From NCBI GenBank assembly GCA_965198655.1, contig OZ240668.1, positions 310,001-374,000 of the forward strand: 64,000 bases of DNA, read 5' to 3'. The notes under the pieces were generated by a model. The model ran no database searches and had not been told where the DNA came from. It worked only from the letters and a program-made list of their open reading frames with translations. The DNA comes from Lichenicola sp965198655. GTDB taxonomy: Bacteria > Pseudomonadota > Alphaproteobacteria > Acetobacterales > Acetobacteraceae. The position numbers and the translations under genes are program-made. Below, piece by piece: positions 33,381 to 41,826 of the stretch; position 1 is the stretch's first letter, and each line of letters opens with the position of its first letter.

Positions 33381-36300
33381 TTACTCCGCCGCGAGCCTGA
33401 GCCCGAACTGCTCCGCGAGCTGGGCGCGGTAGGCGTGCTGACGCATGCGGTCGCCGTCCAGGACCGTGGGGCCACGTCCGATCAGGCGGTGTATGCGCGC
33501 GATCTCGCCCAGGTGTGTCTGCGCGTCGAGGCGATGGGTGGTGCTGTCGCCGTGCCGGCGGTGGATGTTCAACGGTTCCGCGACATAGGCGACCTGGGCG
33601 CCGGGCTGGTCGAGTAGCTCGATGTAGAGCCGCCAGTCCCCGGCGACGCGGAAGGTGGACAGCTCGTCGCCGAGCCGGGCGAGGGCGGCGCGCAGCGCCT
33701 GTCTTTGGAACAGCACGCCGCTGGCGTTCAGGATCAGGTTGCGCTCGCCGAGGCAGGCGCGGACGAAGGCTGGGCCCTCGTGCAGCCCGTCGCCGTCCAG
33801 CGTGGTGCCGGCGGTGGTGGCATAGTACGGCTTGTAGTTGTCAAACACGGTGGCGCCGGCTCCGTCCACCGCGCGGCTGTCGCAGAACGCCATCACCGCG
33901 CGCGGCGCGCCGTCCAGCGCCTGGGCCAGGGTTTCCAGCAGCCGCGGATCGGCGGCGTCGTCGGCCTCCGCGATCCAGATCCAGTCGCCCTTGGCCTCCG
34001 CCACCGCGCGCTGCCACTGCCGGAACACTGAGCCGGAGTTCTGCGCCTGCGCCACCACGCGGACCTGGCGGTCCCAGTCGGCCGCCGCCGCCCGCGCCTC
34101 GGCGACGCTGTCGTCTGCGGACGCGTCGTCGAGCACGATCACCTCCTGCACCGGATGCCCTTGCGCGAAGATCGAGGCCAGGCGCTGGCGCATGTAGCGC
34201 CCGTAGTTGAAGCTCGGCACCACCACCGAGATGCGCCGCATCGCCGGCTGGGCCAGCGCTAGCAGGCGGCCCACATAGCGGTCGAAGCAGAGCTGCCGCG
34301 CCACCTGCCGGCCGCCGCGCGCGCGGGCGGCGTGTGGCCGGTCGTGGCAGTCCTGGGCCAGGGCGAGCGCTGCGCGGGCCAGGGCCGCGACGTCGCCCAG
34401 CGGCACCAGGGCGCCGGTGCGGAACCGGCGCAGCAGCTCCGGGGTGCCGCCGCTGTTCTCGAACGCGGCGACCGGCAGGCCGCTGGCCAGCGCCTCCATC
34501 ACCACGCTCGGCAGCGGGTCCTCGCGCGAGGTCAGCACGAAGGCGTCGGCGGCGCTGAGATGGTCCGGCGCGTCGGGAACGTGGCCCGGCATGTGGAAGG
34601 TGCCGGACGCGAGCGCTGCCTCCAGCTCGGGGCGCAGGTAGGTGTGCAGGGCGGGATCGACGTCGCCGAGCCACAGGCAGTGGATGCGGCGGTGGCGGCG
34701 CCGGCCGCCCGGGCTGCGCGCGGACAACAGGCGCCAGAGCTGCAGGAACAGGTCGAAGCCCTTGCGCATGTCGGCGTAGCCGGCGCCGACCAGCAGCAGG
34801 TCGGCGGCCGCGACGCCGAACCGGGTGCGGAACGCGTCGCGGTGGCGGGCGGAATGGCGCACCCCGGCATACAGCCCCTGCGGGATCTGCGCCGTCCGGT
34901 CGTCCGGGATCGGCAGCAGGGCGCGCACGGCGTCCCGCACGGCGGCGGCCGGGAACACGATCCGTGCCGCACGCGCGGCGGCGTCGCGCAGGGCCGGGAG
35001 CAGCCCCTTCTCGCCGAGCAGCGCCGGCATCTCGTGCACCAGCAGGATGAACGGGATGCCGGCCCGCGCCAGGTGCTGCCCCGTGGGCGCGGACGCGGCG
35101 CTGTTGACGATGGCGCCCGAGTAGCCGGCCGCGCGCAGGGCCTCCAGATGCGCCGGCAGGCGAGGATCGTCGGGGCCCATGACGGCCGTGCGGCCCACCG
35201 ACTCGTAGCCCGGCAGCAGCGCGCCGCCGCCCAGCAGCAGGAAGGCGATCTCGACGCCGTGGCAGCGCTTGAGCCGGCGGCCGACATGCAGCAGCAGCGA
35301 CTGCGCCCCGGCGGGAAACGCGTCGTGGCCGACCAGGAGCACGCGGCCCTGCGCGGACGGGCGTCCGAAGCCGGTCACGGCCCGGCCGGTGGCGTTGAGG
35401 TAGGCCGAGCCGAAATGCAGGTCCGGCTCCAGCGTGGCGCCCTCCGCCCATTCGTTCCAGGCGTTGACGCAGACGATCGCCTCGCCGTGGAACGGGTGCG
35501 CGCCGGCCTGCCGCACCAGGCCCTCCAGCCAGGTCTCGTACTTGGCGGGGGTGGCGCCATGCAGCACCAAGCCGCTGCCCTGCCTGCGCGCGTCGTTGTC
35601 CCAGGAGGGTGCCGCGGTGCGTATCAGCGGGAACGGCGACGGTGGCGCCGCGAGTGCCGCGCGCACCACCTCGTCGTAGTCGTACACCTGGCCGGTGAAG
35701 TCGGTGTCGAGCATGTTCAGCGCGGTGTTGATGGTGGCCAGGCCGCCCACCAGCTTGTGCGGCGGGAACTCCACCGCGCCGTCGAGGCCATGGGCGCGCG
35801 GATCGTCGTCGCCGAAGCTTTGTCCCATCACGAACAGCGGGTCCTCGCCGGCGCGGTCCCGGAACAGGCTGCGCCAGCGCGCGATCGTCTCGGCCGCGTC
35901 CGGGATCACGCCGATCCGGTAGATCATCAGCAGCGGACGGCCGCCGACGCGGATGTAGCGAGCGTCGGCGAAGTGGCGCGCGAAGCAGTCGACCAGCGCC
36001 GGCTCGTCCTCCGGCTGGTAGTCCTGGGCGATCAGCACGTCCTCCTCCGAGCCGTCCCAGCGGCGGGTCCAGTTCTCGTTGGCCCACATCAGGCAGAACG
36101 GGAGGTCGAGCGACGGGTCGGTGAGCAGGGCCTCCAGCGGGCCGTCGAGCAGGCGCTCGCGGTTGAACCAGTAGAAGTAGAACACGAAGCCCTCGATCCC
36201 CGCGGCGCGCGCCATCTCCGCCTGGCGGCGCAGGGTTTCGGTGCCCTCCAGCCGGTAATGGCCGAGGTCGCGCGGGATGCGCGGCTGGTAGTGGCCGGCG

Positions 36301-37154
36301 AAGCGCGGCAGTCCGCGCTGGACGTTGGTCCACTCGGTGAAGCCCTCGCCCCACCACTCGTCGTTGCGCGGCACCGCGTGGAACTGCGGCAGGTAGTAGG
36401 CGAGCACGCGGGCGCGGCGTGCCGCGGTGACGGGCAGGGAGCGCCTAGTCTCGAAGCACGGGCCCGGCTGTGTGTGCCGGCGCACCTCGCGCGCCACCGT
36501 GGTCTCGCCCGCGGGCAGGCTCGGATGCACGCCCGGCCGGTCGCGGTTGGCCAGGTAGTGCAGCAGCGGGTTGGCCTCGGTCTCGCCGTGGAGGTAGCGC
36601 TGCCGGTAGAAGGCGGGGTCGAAGCCTGCGAACGGACGGCGGCTCTCGCGGAAGCCCTGCACCATGTAGTGCTCGAGCGGATCGAGCCCGGCGGCCGCGA
36701 CGTCCGGATAGGCGCGCAGGTAGAACGGGCTGTCGAACTCGGCCATCGCGCTGACCGTGCCGCTGCCGCGATGGAGCAGGTAGTGGCGCAGCGCGTGCAT
36801 GCCCTCCGGGACGGCATAGGTCGCGCGATACCAGGCCGGGTCGAACCAGGCGCTGGGCCGTCGCCCTTCCGCCTCGCCGCGAACCAGGTAGTGCAGCAGC
36901 GGGTCGATCCCGTCCCTGGCCACGTCGGGAAGCTGGGCCAGGTACCAGCGCGGGTCGAAGTACAGGTTGGGCTTGCGGCCTTCGCGCCAACCATAGGCGT
37001 GATAATGCGCCATCGCCTTGGCGCGCATGCTCACCATGTCGGCATTGCAGGACACGTAGTACTCGACGTCGAACAGGCCGGACTGCTCGATCAGGTGCAG
37101 CGCACCGGCAGGATCGGCACCCACAAGCGGGATAGCGTAATGGGCGGCGCTCAT
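33381..37154 (-). CDS. Multi-domain glycosyltransferase (WbsX-type, GT4 and GT2 domains)
   Basis: 1257 residues from ATG 37154 with CAGGAGCAGGA upstream. Residues about 30-210 hold four or five copies of a motif like FDP..Y...YPDVA..G.DPL.HY...G (for example 66-92, 104-129, 140-166, 178-203). A WbsX-type domain follows (about 248-585; YYLPQFHAVPRNDEWWGEGFTEWTNV, NENWTRRWDGSEEDVLIAQ, NAWNEWAEGATLEPD). Next is a GT4-like region (about 603-950; ADAFVLTSREDPLPSVVMEALASGLPVAA), then a GT2 domain (about 965-1240; ISVVVPSFNYG, DDASADDS, AEADDAADP). Such proteins build O-antigen or exopolysaccharide chains in the cytoplasm. No other polysaccharide genes flank it. It probably adds several sugars, but the linkage is unknown. 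Confidence 0.85.
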   Translation of the reverse strand: MSAAHYAIPLVGADPAGALHLIEQSGLFDVEYYVSCNADMVSMRAKAMAHYHAYGWREGRKPNLYFDPRWYLAQLPDVARDGIDPLLHYLVRGEAEGRRPSAWFDPAWYRATYAVPEGMHALRHYLLHRGSGTVSAMAEFDSPFYLRAYPDVAAAGLDPLEHYMVQGFRESRRPFAGFDPAFYRQRYLHGETEANPLLHYLANRDRPGVHPSLPAGETTVAREVRRHTQPGPCFETRRSLPVTAARRARVLAYYLPQFHAVPRNDEWWGEGFTEWTNVQRGLPRFAGHYQPRIPRDLGHYRLEGTETLRRQAEMARAAGIEGFVFYFYWFNRERLLDGPLEALLTDPSLDLPFCLMWANENWTRRWDGSEEDVLIAQDYQPEDEPALVDCFARHFADARYIRVGGRPLLMIYRIGVIPDAAETIARWRSLFRDRAGEDPLFVMGQSFGDDDPRAHGLDGAVEFPPHKLVGGLATINTALNMLDTDFTGQVYDYDEVVRAALAAPPSPFPLIRTAAPSWDNDARRQGSGLVLHGATPAKYETWLEGLVRQAGAHPFHGEAIVCVNAWNEWAEGATLEPDLHFGSAYLNATGRAVTGFGRPSAQGRVLLVGHDAFPAGAQSLLLHVGRRLKRCHGVEIAFLLLGGGALLPGYESVGRTAVMGPDDPRLPAHLEALRAAGYSGAIVNSAASAPTGQHLARAGIPFILLVHEMPALLGEKGLLPALRDAAARAARIVFPAAAVRDAVRALLPIPDDRTAQIPQGLYAGVRHSARHRDAFRTRFGVAAADLLLVGAGYADMRKGFDLFLQLWRLLSARSPGGRRRHRRIHCLWLGDVDPALHTYLRPELEAALASGTFHMPGHVPDAPDHLSAADAFVLTSREDPLPSVVMEALASGLPVAAFENSGGTPELLRRFRTGALVPLGDVAALARAALALAQDCHDRPHAARARGGRQVARQLCFDRYVGRLLALAQPAMRRISVVVPSFNYGRYMRQRLASIFAQGHPVQEVIVLDDASADDSVAEARAAAADWDRQVRVVAQAQNSGSVFRQWQRAVAEAKGDWIWIAEADDAADPRLLETLAQALDGAPRAVMAFCDSRAVDGAGATVFDNYKPYYATTAGTTLDGDGLHEGPAFVRACLGERNLILNASGVLFQRQALRAALARLGDELSTFRVAGDWRLYIELLDQPGAQVAYVAEPLNIHRRHGDSTTHRLDAQTHLGEIARIHRLIGRGPTVLDGDRMRQHAYRAQLAEQFGLRLAAE

Positions 37155-37296
37155 TCCTGCTCCTGTCCCTGCTCCCGGCAAGACCAAGTTTTAACAAATC
37201 GTTAGCGAAGCTACACGCGGCGAAACCGTTACGGCAAGCGTTCGTTCTTGGAACGAGACGGATTTGTCGGCGGTGCGGCTTGGGCGGAGCTGGCCT

Positions 37297-37770
37297 TCAG
37301 TTCACCGTCATGCGCGCCACGTCGTGCACGTTGCGGGCGGCGGTGCGGTCGCCCGGGACCACCAGGTTCGCGTGTCCCGCGGTCATCACCACCAGCACCG
37401 GATCGGCGCTGCCGTCGGGATCGAGCTCGCCGAACGAGAAGGCGACCTGGTAGCCGTCCCAGCCGGACACCGTGAGCGTGTGGCGCAGGATCGCGTGCTT
37501 GGCCGGCTCGTCACGCGGGCCGGCCTGCATCAGCAGGTCCCACAACCGCACTCCGCTCGGCCGGTCGTGGCTCACGCCGTGCCCGGTGACCTGGCTCACC
37601 GGCACGCTGACCACGGCAAGCCGCGCCAGCGCCGACGGGTCGAGCGGGCCGGGATGCGCCACCGCGCCGTCGAGCACGACCGCGGGCGTTTCCTGGCTCC
37701 AGGCCGGCGCCCAGGCCGGCGCTGCGAGCAGGAAAAGGGAAGCGGTCGCCGCAATCCGGTTCGGGGGCAT
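37297..37770 (-). CDS. Exported molybdopterin-binding-like small protein
   Basis: 157 residues. A signal peptide (about 1-25, ending AWSQ) is followed by a domain resembling the oxidoreductase molybdopterin-binding fold: LDGAVAHPGPLDPSALARLAVVSVPVSQVTGHG..., then GVRLWDLLMQAG, HTLTVSGWDGYQVAFSFGELDP and VPGDRTAARNVHDVARMTV. Full enzymes of this family are larger and keep a conserved cysteine that binds Mo; no cysteine is present here, so a cofactor-free periplasmic role is likely. It is divergent from the NTF2-like gene. Function unknown. Confidence 0.65.
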   Translation of the reverse strand: MPPNRIAATASLFLLAAPAWAPAWSQETPAVVLDGAVAHPGPLDPSALARLAVVSVPVSQVTGHGVSHDRPSGVRLWDLLMQAGPRDEPAKHAILRHTLTVSGWDGYQVAFSFGELDPDGSADPVLVVMTAGHANLVVPGDRTAARNVHDVARMTVN

Positions 37771-37877
37771 CGGGCTCGCCTTCGGCTTGGTTGGGCCTGC
37801 AGGATGCCGCCCCGTCGCGTCGCGGCAAAGCCGCGAATCCGCTTGCCTCGGGACGAAGCGCCCGCATGATCCGGCGC

Positions 37878-38348
37878 ATGAGCGAATCCCGTCCGCCGTT
37901 GCCGCCCTTCACCCTCGACACCGCGCGACAGAAGGTGCGCGCGGCGGAGGACGCCTGGAACTGTCGCGATCCGGACGCGGTGGCGCTGGCCTACACTGCG
38001 GACAGCCGCTGGCGGAACCGGGCGCTGTTCTTCTCCGGCCGTCCGGCCATCGTGTCGTTCCTGCGGACCAAGTGGCAGGCGGAGCGGGAATATCGGCTGA
38101 TCAAGGAGCTGTGGACGTTCGACGCGGACCGGATCTCGGTGCGGTTCGCCTACGAGTTCCACGACGCGTCCGGCGCCTGGTTCCGGGCCTACGGCAACGA
38201 GCAATGGGCGTTCGACGCCCACGGGCTGATGCGCCGGCGCGAGGCCAGCATCAACGACCGGCCGATCGCCGAAACGGACCGGCTGTTCCGCTGGCCGCTC
38301 GGGCCCCGTCCGGATGGGCACCCGGGCTTGACCGAGCTGGATCTGTAG
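37878..38348 (+). CDS. DUF1348 (NTF2-like fold) protein
   Basis: 156 residues from ATG 37878 (ATG 37866 is also possible). It matches the DUF1348/SnoaL-like nuclear transport factor 2 superfamily: ARQKVRAAEDAWNCRDPDAVALAYTADSRWRNR, then FLRTKWQAEREYRLIKELWTFDADRISVRFAYEFHDASG and NEQWAFDAHGLMRRREASINDRPI. The cone-shaped fold often binds small hydrophobic ligands. Nothing nearby indicates the ligand. No signal peptide; cytoplasmic. Confidence 0.8.
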   Translation: MSESRPPLPPFTLDTARQKVRAAEDAWNCRDPDAVALAYTADSRWRNRALFFSGRPAIVSFLRTKWQAEREYRLIKELWTFDADRISVRFAYEFHDASGAWFRAYGNEQWAFDAHGLMRRREASINDRPIAETDRLFRWPLGPRPDGHPGLTELDL

Positions 38349-38488
38349 CCCGGGGCCGGGGCCGCTCGACCGGCCCGGTTTCTACGCGACGGTCGGAACG
38401 CAGCTTCGCTGGGGCTACCATGGGAGCGTCCGCAGCCACGCCCACGGGAAGCCAAGGGTCGACTTCCTCGCCGTAACCTGTCGGCTCT

Positions 38489-39400
38489 TCACTTATCTGC
38501 CGCGGCTTCCAGCCGCCCGCGTCGGACGACCAGCAACAGGATGGCGGCGAACGCAGCCAAGCCGACCAGCATGGCGACGGGCGACGCCTCGGGTCCGAAG
38601 GCGCCCCCGCTCCACAGCGGAGACGCGCCGCTCGCCGGAGCGCTGATCAGCAGGGTGTCGGCGCGCACGTGGCCGGACACGTGCGCCCCCAGGACCGGGC
38701 CCTGGGTGAAGTTCCAGGCTGCATGCAGACCCACGGCCAACCAGACGCGCCCGGTGAGGAGGACGCAGGCCGCCAGCAGCAGTCCCGCCTCAACGGCGAT
38801 GGCAAGAGCCGCCACGAGGGTGGCGTGCGGGACGAGGAGGTGTGCCATGCCGAACAGAAGCGCGGACAGGAACAGCGCCGCACCTGGGCCAAGCAGGCGG
38901 GCAAGGAGGCGGAATGCGACGGCGCGGAACAGCAGCTCCTCAAGCAGCGCCGTGGCGCAGGACCCGAAACCTTGGCCGAGCCAGTCCGGAGTGCCGCCCG
39001 GGTGGACCTGGTAGAGACCTGTCGTCAGCAGCACCGCGTAGATCAGGCCCATGAGACCGGTGCCCATCAGCACGCCGGCGCCGAACTCCAGGAACGCCCA
39101 GCGAGGTGCCAGCTCGCGGGCCACGCGCCGCTCGCCAAGCCGCACCAGGAGGGTATAGGCGCCGTAGCTGACGACGAGGATCGCCATGATGAGCGCCGGC
39201 GTCAGCCCGACGCTGCGGTGCAGGGCGTGGCTCAGGAGAAAGGGCGTCAAGGCCGGGCCCTCCACCACGGCGGCGAGGAACAGCAGCCACCCAAGGACCC
39301 GCAGCCTCGCCCAAGGACCGGAGCGCAGGACGCCCTGCGTTCCGAGCTGCAGCCGTCCGGCGAAGGGGCTTTTCTCCGACCTGTTTGCTCCATCGGCCAT
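38489..39400 (-). CDS. CPBP-family intramembrane glutamic protease-like protein
   Basis: 303 residues with about seven to eight membrane helices. The Abi/CPBP motifs are present: EELLFR with E154, E155 and R159; FGMAHLL near 184-190 (active-site histidine); and HAAWNFTQG near 224-232. This matches the Rce1-type intramembrane protease fold. Members process prenylated proteins or are linked to bacteriocin self-immunity. No bacteriocin genes lie nearby. It stands between the DUF1348 gene and the mntR locus. Substrate unknown. Confidence 0.85.
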   Translation of the reverse strand: MADGANRSEKSPFAGRLQLGTQGVLRSGPWARLRVLGWLLFLAAVVEGPALTPFLLSHALHRSVGLTPALIMAILVVSYGAYTLLVRLGERRVARELAPRWAFLEFGAGVLMGTGLMGLIYAVLLTTGLYQVHPGGTPDWLGQGFGSCATALLEELLFRAVAFRLLARLLGPGAALFLSALLFGMAHLLVPHATLVAALAIAVEAGLLLAACVLLTGRVWLAVGLHAAWNFTQGPVLGAHVSGHVRADTLLISAPASGASPLWSGGAFGPEASPVAMLVGLAAFAAILLLVVRRGRLEAAADK

Positions 39401-39525
39401 GGCGTTTTCAGGCTGGTCCGGTTCTGGACCCCACGCAAGCCGGGGCTGGTGGATCGACCACAGCCCGGCTGTCCGTCGGGCCTAACCGAGAACGAGAAGG
39501 CCGACTCCGATGCCGTCGGCGCCCG

Positions 39526-39780
39526 TCACGGCAGTGCCGGGCCTCCGCCCGCCTGTATTCCACCGCCGACGCCCATGCCACCATTCGCGCCGCCGGGGCC
39601 CATGCCGCCGTTGCCGCGGTCGTCCGGCAGGTCCGGCCCGCCGGCGCGGTCGATCAGGGGCGGCGGTTCCGAGCCGGGCGGAAGCGGCCCGCAGCCCGAC
39701 AGCGCGAGGACGAGCAGCGCCGCCGACGCGCCGATGGTGCGGCGCCGGGTCCGCCAGCCCGGCCGCGTCACGACGATCAT
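39526..39780 (-). CDS. Small glycine-rich lipoprotein downstream of mntR
   Basis: 84 residues. A basic N-terminus and hydrophobic stretch end in lipobox LALSGC (C30), followed by a Gly/Pro-rich low-complexity tail (GNGGMGPGGANGGMGVGGG). The ATG overlaps the mntR stop by four bases (ATGA), so it is translated with mntR. No known family. The coupling suggests envelope lipoprotein production tied to the manganese regulator, but no function can be assigned. Good lipobox and operon overlap support it being real. Confidence 0.6.
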   Translation of the reverse strand: MIVVTRPGWRTRRRTIGASAALLVLALSGCGPLPPGSEPPPLIDRAGGPDLPDDRGNGGMGPGGANGGMGVGGGIQAGGGPALP

Positions 39781-40256
39781 TCCTTCCGTCCCCCATGCTC
39801 CAGGAACCGCTCGAACGCGGCCAGGGTCGAGCCGGACACGTGGTGCTCGATGCCTTCCGCGTCGGCCTCGGCGTCGTCCTCCGGCACGCCCACCGCGCGC
39901 AGCAGGGCCACCACCACGCGGTGACGGCGACGGACCGTGGCGGCCAAGGCGAGGCCGGCCTCGGTCAAGGCCACGCCGCGATAGGGCAGGCTGGTCACCA
40001 GCCCCTCGCGTCCCATACGCACGATGCACTTGATCACGCTGGCATGCGACACGCCGAGATGTCGGGCCAGCGCGGTCGGGCCGACCAGCGCGCCTTCCGC
40101 GCTCAGGTCCGCGATCAGCTCGACGTAGTCCTCCAGCAGCACCCGGGTCTGCGCGATGCGGGCGCGGTCGTGGTGCTCGGCTTGCACCGGCCGGTCGTCG
40201 CCGGATGGCGGAGACGAGTCGGGGGAAGAAGTAGGATGGGACGGGGTGCTGCGCAT
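39777..40256 (-). CDS. mntR: Manganese-responsive DtxR-family regulator MntR
   Basis: 159 residues. A disordered 30-residue N-terminus precedes the DtxR winged helix (YVELIADLSAEGALVGPTALARHLGVSHASVIKCIVRMGREGLVTSLPYRGVALTEAGLALA). The dimerisation region contains the metal-site residues of the family (E..EGIEHHVS, RRRHRVVVALLRAVGVPEDDAEADAEGIEHH). It is divergent from mntH, whose promoter carries a perfect TGTAGC-N4-GCTACA palindrome, supporting an MntR assignment. With Mn2+ bound it should repress mntH. It is shorter than some DtxR proteins and lacks an SH3 domain, as usual for MntR. Confidence 0.93.
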   Translation of the reverse strand: MRSTPSHPTSSPDSSPPSGDDRPVQAEHHDRARIAQTRVLLEDYVELIADLSAEGALVGPTALARHLGVSHASVIKCIVRMGREGLVTSLPYRGVALTEAGLALAATVRRRHRVVVALLRAVGVPEDDAEADAEGIEHHVSGSTLAAFERFLEHGGRKE

Positions 40257-40287
40257 GGCGTCGCCGAGCCTAGCGCCGTTGCCGCGG

Positions 40288-40315
40288 TTGACCGAATTGT
40301 AGCCCCAGCTACATT
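40288..40315 (+). promoter_or_regulatory. Putative mntH promoter (leaderless transcript)
   Basis: TTGACC at 40288-40293 and TACATT at 40310-40315 with a 16-bp spacer form a sigma-70-like promoter. Transcription would then begin at or next to the ATG at 40322. No ribosome site precedes that ATG, consistent with a leaderless mRNA. Confidence 0.45.
40298..40313. promoter_or_regulatory. MntR operator (TGTAGC-N4-GCTACA)
   Basis: A perfect 6+4+6 palindrome ending 9 bp before mntH. It shares the TAGC-N4-GCTA core of the E. coli MntR box and overlaps the proposed -10 element, so MntR binding would block RNA polymerase. It lies in the 65-bp gap between divergent mntR and mntH and could also autoregulate mntR. 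Confidence 0.7.
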
Positions 40316-40321
40316 ATAAGC

Positions 40322-41596
40322 ATGACCACCCTCAGCGAGCGCACCCGCTTCACCCTGAGCGAGACGCTGGCCGGGCGCTCCCGCGGCCTGCGCAGCACGC
40401 TGGCGCTGGCCGGACCGGCGCTGGTGGCGTCGGTGGCGTATGTCGATCCGGGCAACTACGTCACCAACATCCAGGCCGGCGCCCGCTACGGCTATGCGCT
40501 GCTGTGGGTGGTGCTGCTGGCCAACCTGATCGCGATGGTCTTCCAGGCCCAGGCGGCGCGGCTCGGCATCGTCACCGGACGCAACCTGGCCGAGCTGTGC
40601 CGCGAGCGCTATTCGCGGCCGACGGCGATCGCGATGTGGATCCTGAGCGAGCTGGCGGCGATGGCGACCGACCTCGCCGAGTTCGTCGGCGGCGCGGTCG
40701 GGCTGTCGCTGCTGCTGCATGTCCGGCTGCTGCCGGCGATGGCGGCGATGGGCGCGCTGACCCTGCTGCTGCTCGGCATGCAGCGGCGCGGCTTCCGGCC
40801 GCTGGAGGTGATGATCGCGTCGCTGGTGAGCGTGATCAGCGTCAGCTACCTGGCCGAGCTGCTGATCGTGCCGGCGAACTGGGGTGCGGTGCTCCGGCAC
40901 AGCCTGGTCCCCAGCCTCCCTGACAACGGGGCGATCACGCTGTGCATCGGCCTGGTGGGCGCCACCGTGATGCCGCACGCGATCTACCTCCATTCCAGCC
41001 TGACCCAGGACCGGGTGACGCTGCGCGACGACGGCGAGCGGGCGCGGATGATCCGCTATTCCAACCGGGAGGTGGTGTACGCGCTGACCGGAGCCGGGCT
41101 GGTCAACATGGCGATGGTGGTGATGGCGGCCAGCTTCCACGGCAGCCATTCCGGGATCGCCAGCCTGGACGAGGCGTTCCACACCCTGACGCCGCTGCTC
41201 GGACGGGCGGCGGCGCTGATCTTCCTGCTGTCGCTGCTGGCCTCCGGCCTGTCAAGCTCGCTGGTGGCGACCATGGCCGGGCAGGTGGTGATGCAAGGCT
41301 TCGTCGGCACCCGGATCCCGATCTGGGTGCGCCGGCTGGTCACCATGCTGCCCTCCTTCGTGGTGATCGGGCTCGGCGCCGACGTGACCACCGCGCTGAT
41401 CTGGAGCCAAGTGGTGCTGAGCTTCGTGCTGCCGCTGCCGATGATCACCCTGCTGCTGATCGGGCGCGACGCCAGGGTGATGGGGCGGTTCCGCCTATCG
41501 CGACGCACCCTGCTGGCGACCGGGACCATGGTCGGCTTCATCTGCCTGCTGAACGCCGCCCTGCTGCTGCAGACCGCCGGCCTGCTGCACGGCTGA
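40322..41596 (+). CDS. mntH: NRAMP-family Mn2+/divalent metal transporter MntH
   Basis: 424 residues, eleven or so membrane helices. The metal-binding motifs are canonical: D42-P-G-N45 in helix 1 and M217-P-H219 in helix 6 (ATVMPHAIYLHSS). It imports Mn2+ (and Fe2+) with protons across the inner membrane. The gene is divergent from mntR, with a palindromic operator just upstream of its ATG and no visible Shine-Dalgarno sequence. A second, non-canonical NRAMP protein is encoded at 45446. Repeat copy E follows. Confidence 0.95.
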   Translation: MTTLSERTRFTLSETLAGRSRGLRSTLALAGPALVASVAYVDPGNYVTNIQAGARYGYALLWVVLLANLIAMVFQAQAARLGIVTGRNLAELCRERYSRPTAIAMWILSELAAMATDLAEFVGGAVGLSLLLHVRLLPAMAAMGALTLLLLGMQRRGFRPLEVMIASLVSVISVSYLAELLIVPANWGAVLRHSLVPSLPDNGAITLCIGLVGATVMPHAIYLHSSLTQDRVTLRDDGERARMIRYSNREVVYALTGAGLVNMAMVVMAASFHGSHSGIASLDEAFHTLTPLLGRAAALIFLLSLLASGLSSSLVATMAGQVVMQGFVGTRIPIWVRRLVTMLPSFVVIGLGADVTTALIWSQVVLSFVLPLPMITLLLIGRDARVMGRFRLSRRTLLATGTMVGFICLLNAALLLQTAGLLHG

Positions 41597-41630
41597 TCGC
41601 GGCGCCTTGCGGATAGGCTGTTTGACCAGC

Positions 41631-41795
41631 AAGCAAGGCCAGGGCTCTGCCCATCGATCTACTTCGCAGCTCGATCCGCTGGGGCCGTCACGCAAAGCGT
41701 GCTTACGCGCGATGGCCCCAGACCCCTATTCCTTAAGAATTGGGTTTGAAGGGCTCCGCCCTTCATGGGGTCCAGGGGCAAGGCCCCTGGCCTTC
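41631..41795. repeat. Palindromic intergenic repeat, copy E
   Basis: Full copy, tail-first on the plus strand: GCAAGGCCAGGGCTCTGCCC, ATCTACTTCGCAGCTCGATCC, then GGGGCC...GGCCCC split by an inserted hairpin (GCAAAGCGTGCTTACGCGC), TTCCTTAAGAA, GAAGGGCTCCGCCCTTC and CCAGGGGCAAGGCCCCTGG. It starts 35 bp after the mntH stop; orientation as in A, B and C. It ends 31 bp before the next gene. Confidence 0.85.
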
Positions 41796-41826
41796 GCCGT
41801 CCACTAACACACGGAGCCACGATCCG

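Noticed and set aside
34332..37205. Very long rightward open frame (over 950 codons) opposite the glycosyltransferase gene
   Set aside because: Composition is arginine/glycine/histidine-rich with no domain, and the opposite strand encodes clear WbsX, GT4-like and GT2 domains. Long antisense frames are expected at this GC content.
40314..40320. TTATAAG next to the mntH ATG as the -10 element
   Set aside because: It would place the transcription start inside the coding region; TACATT fits the -35 spacing better.
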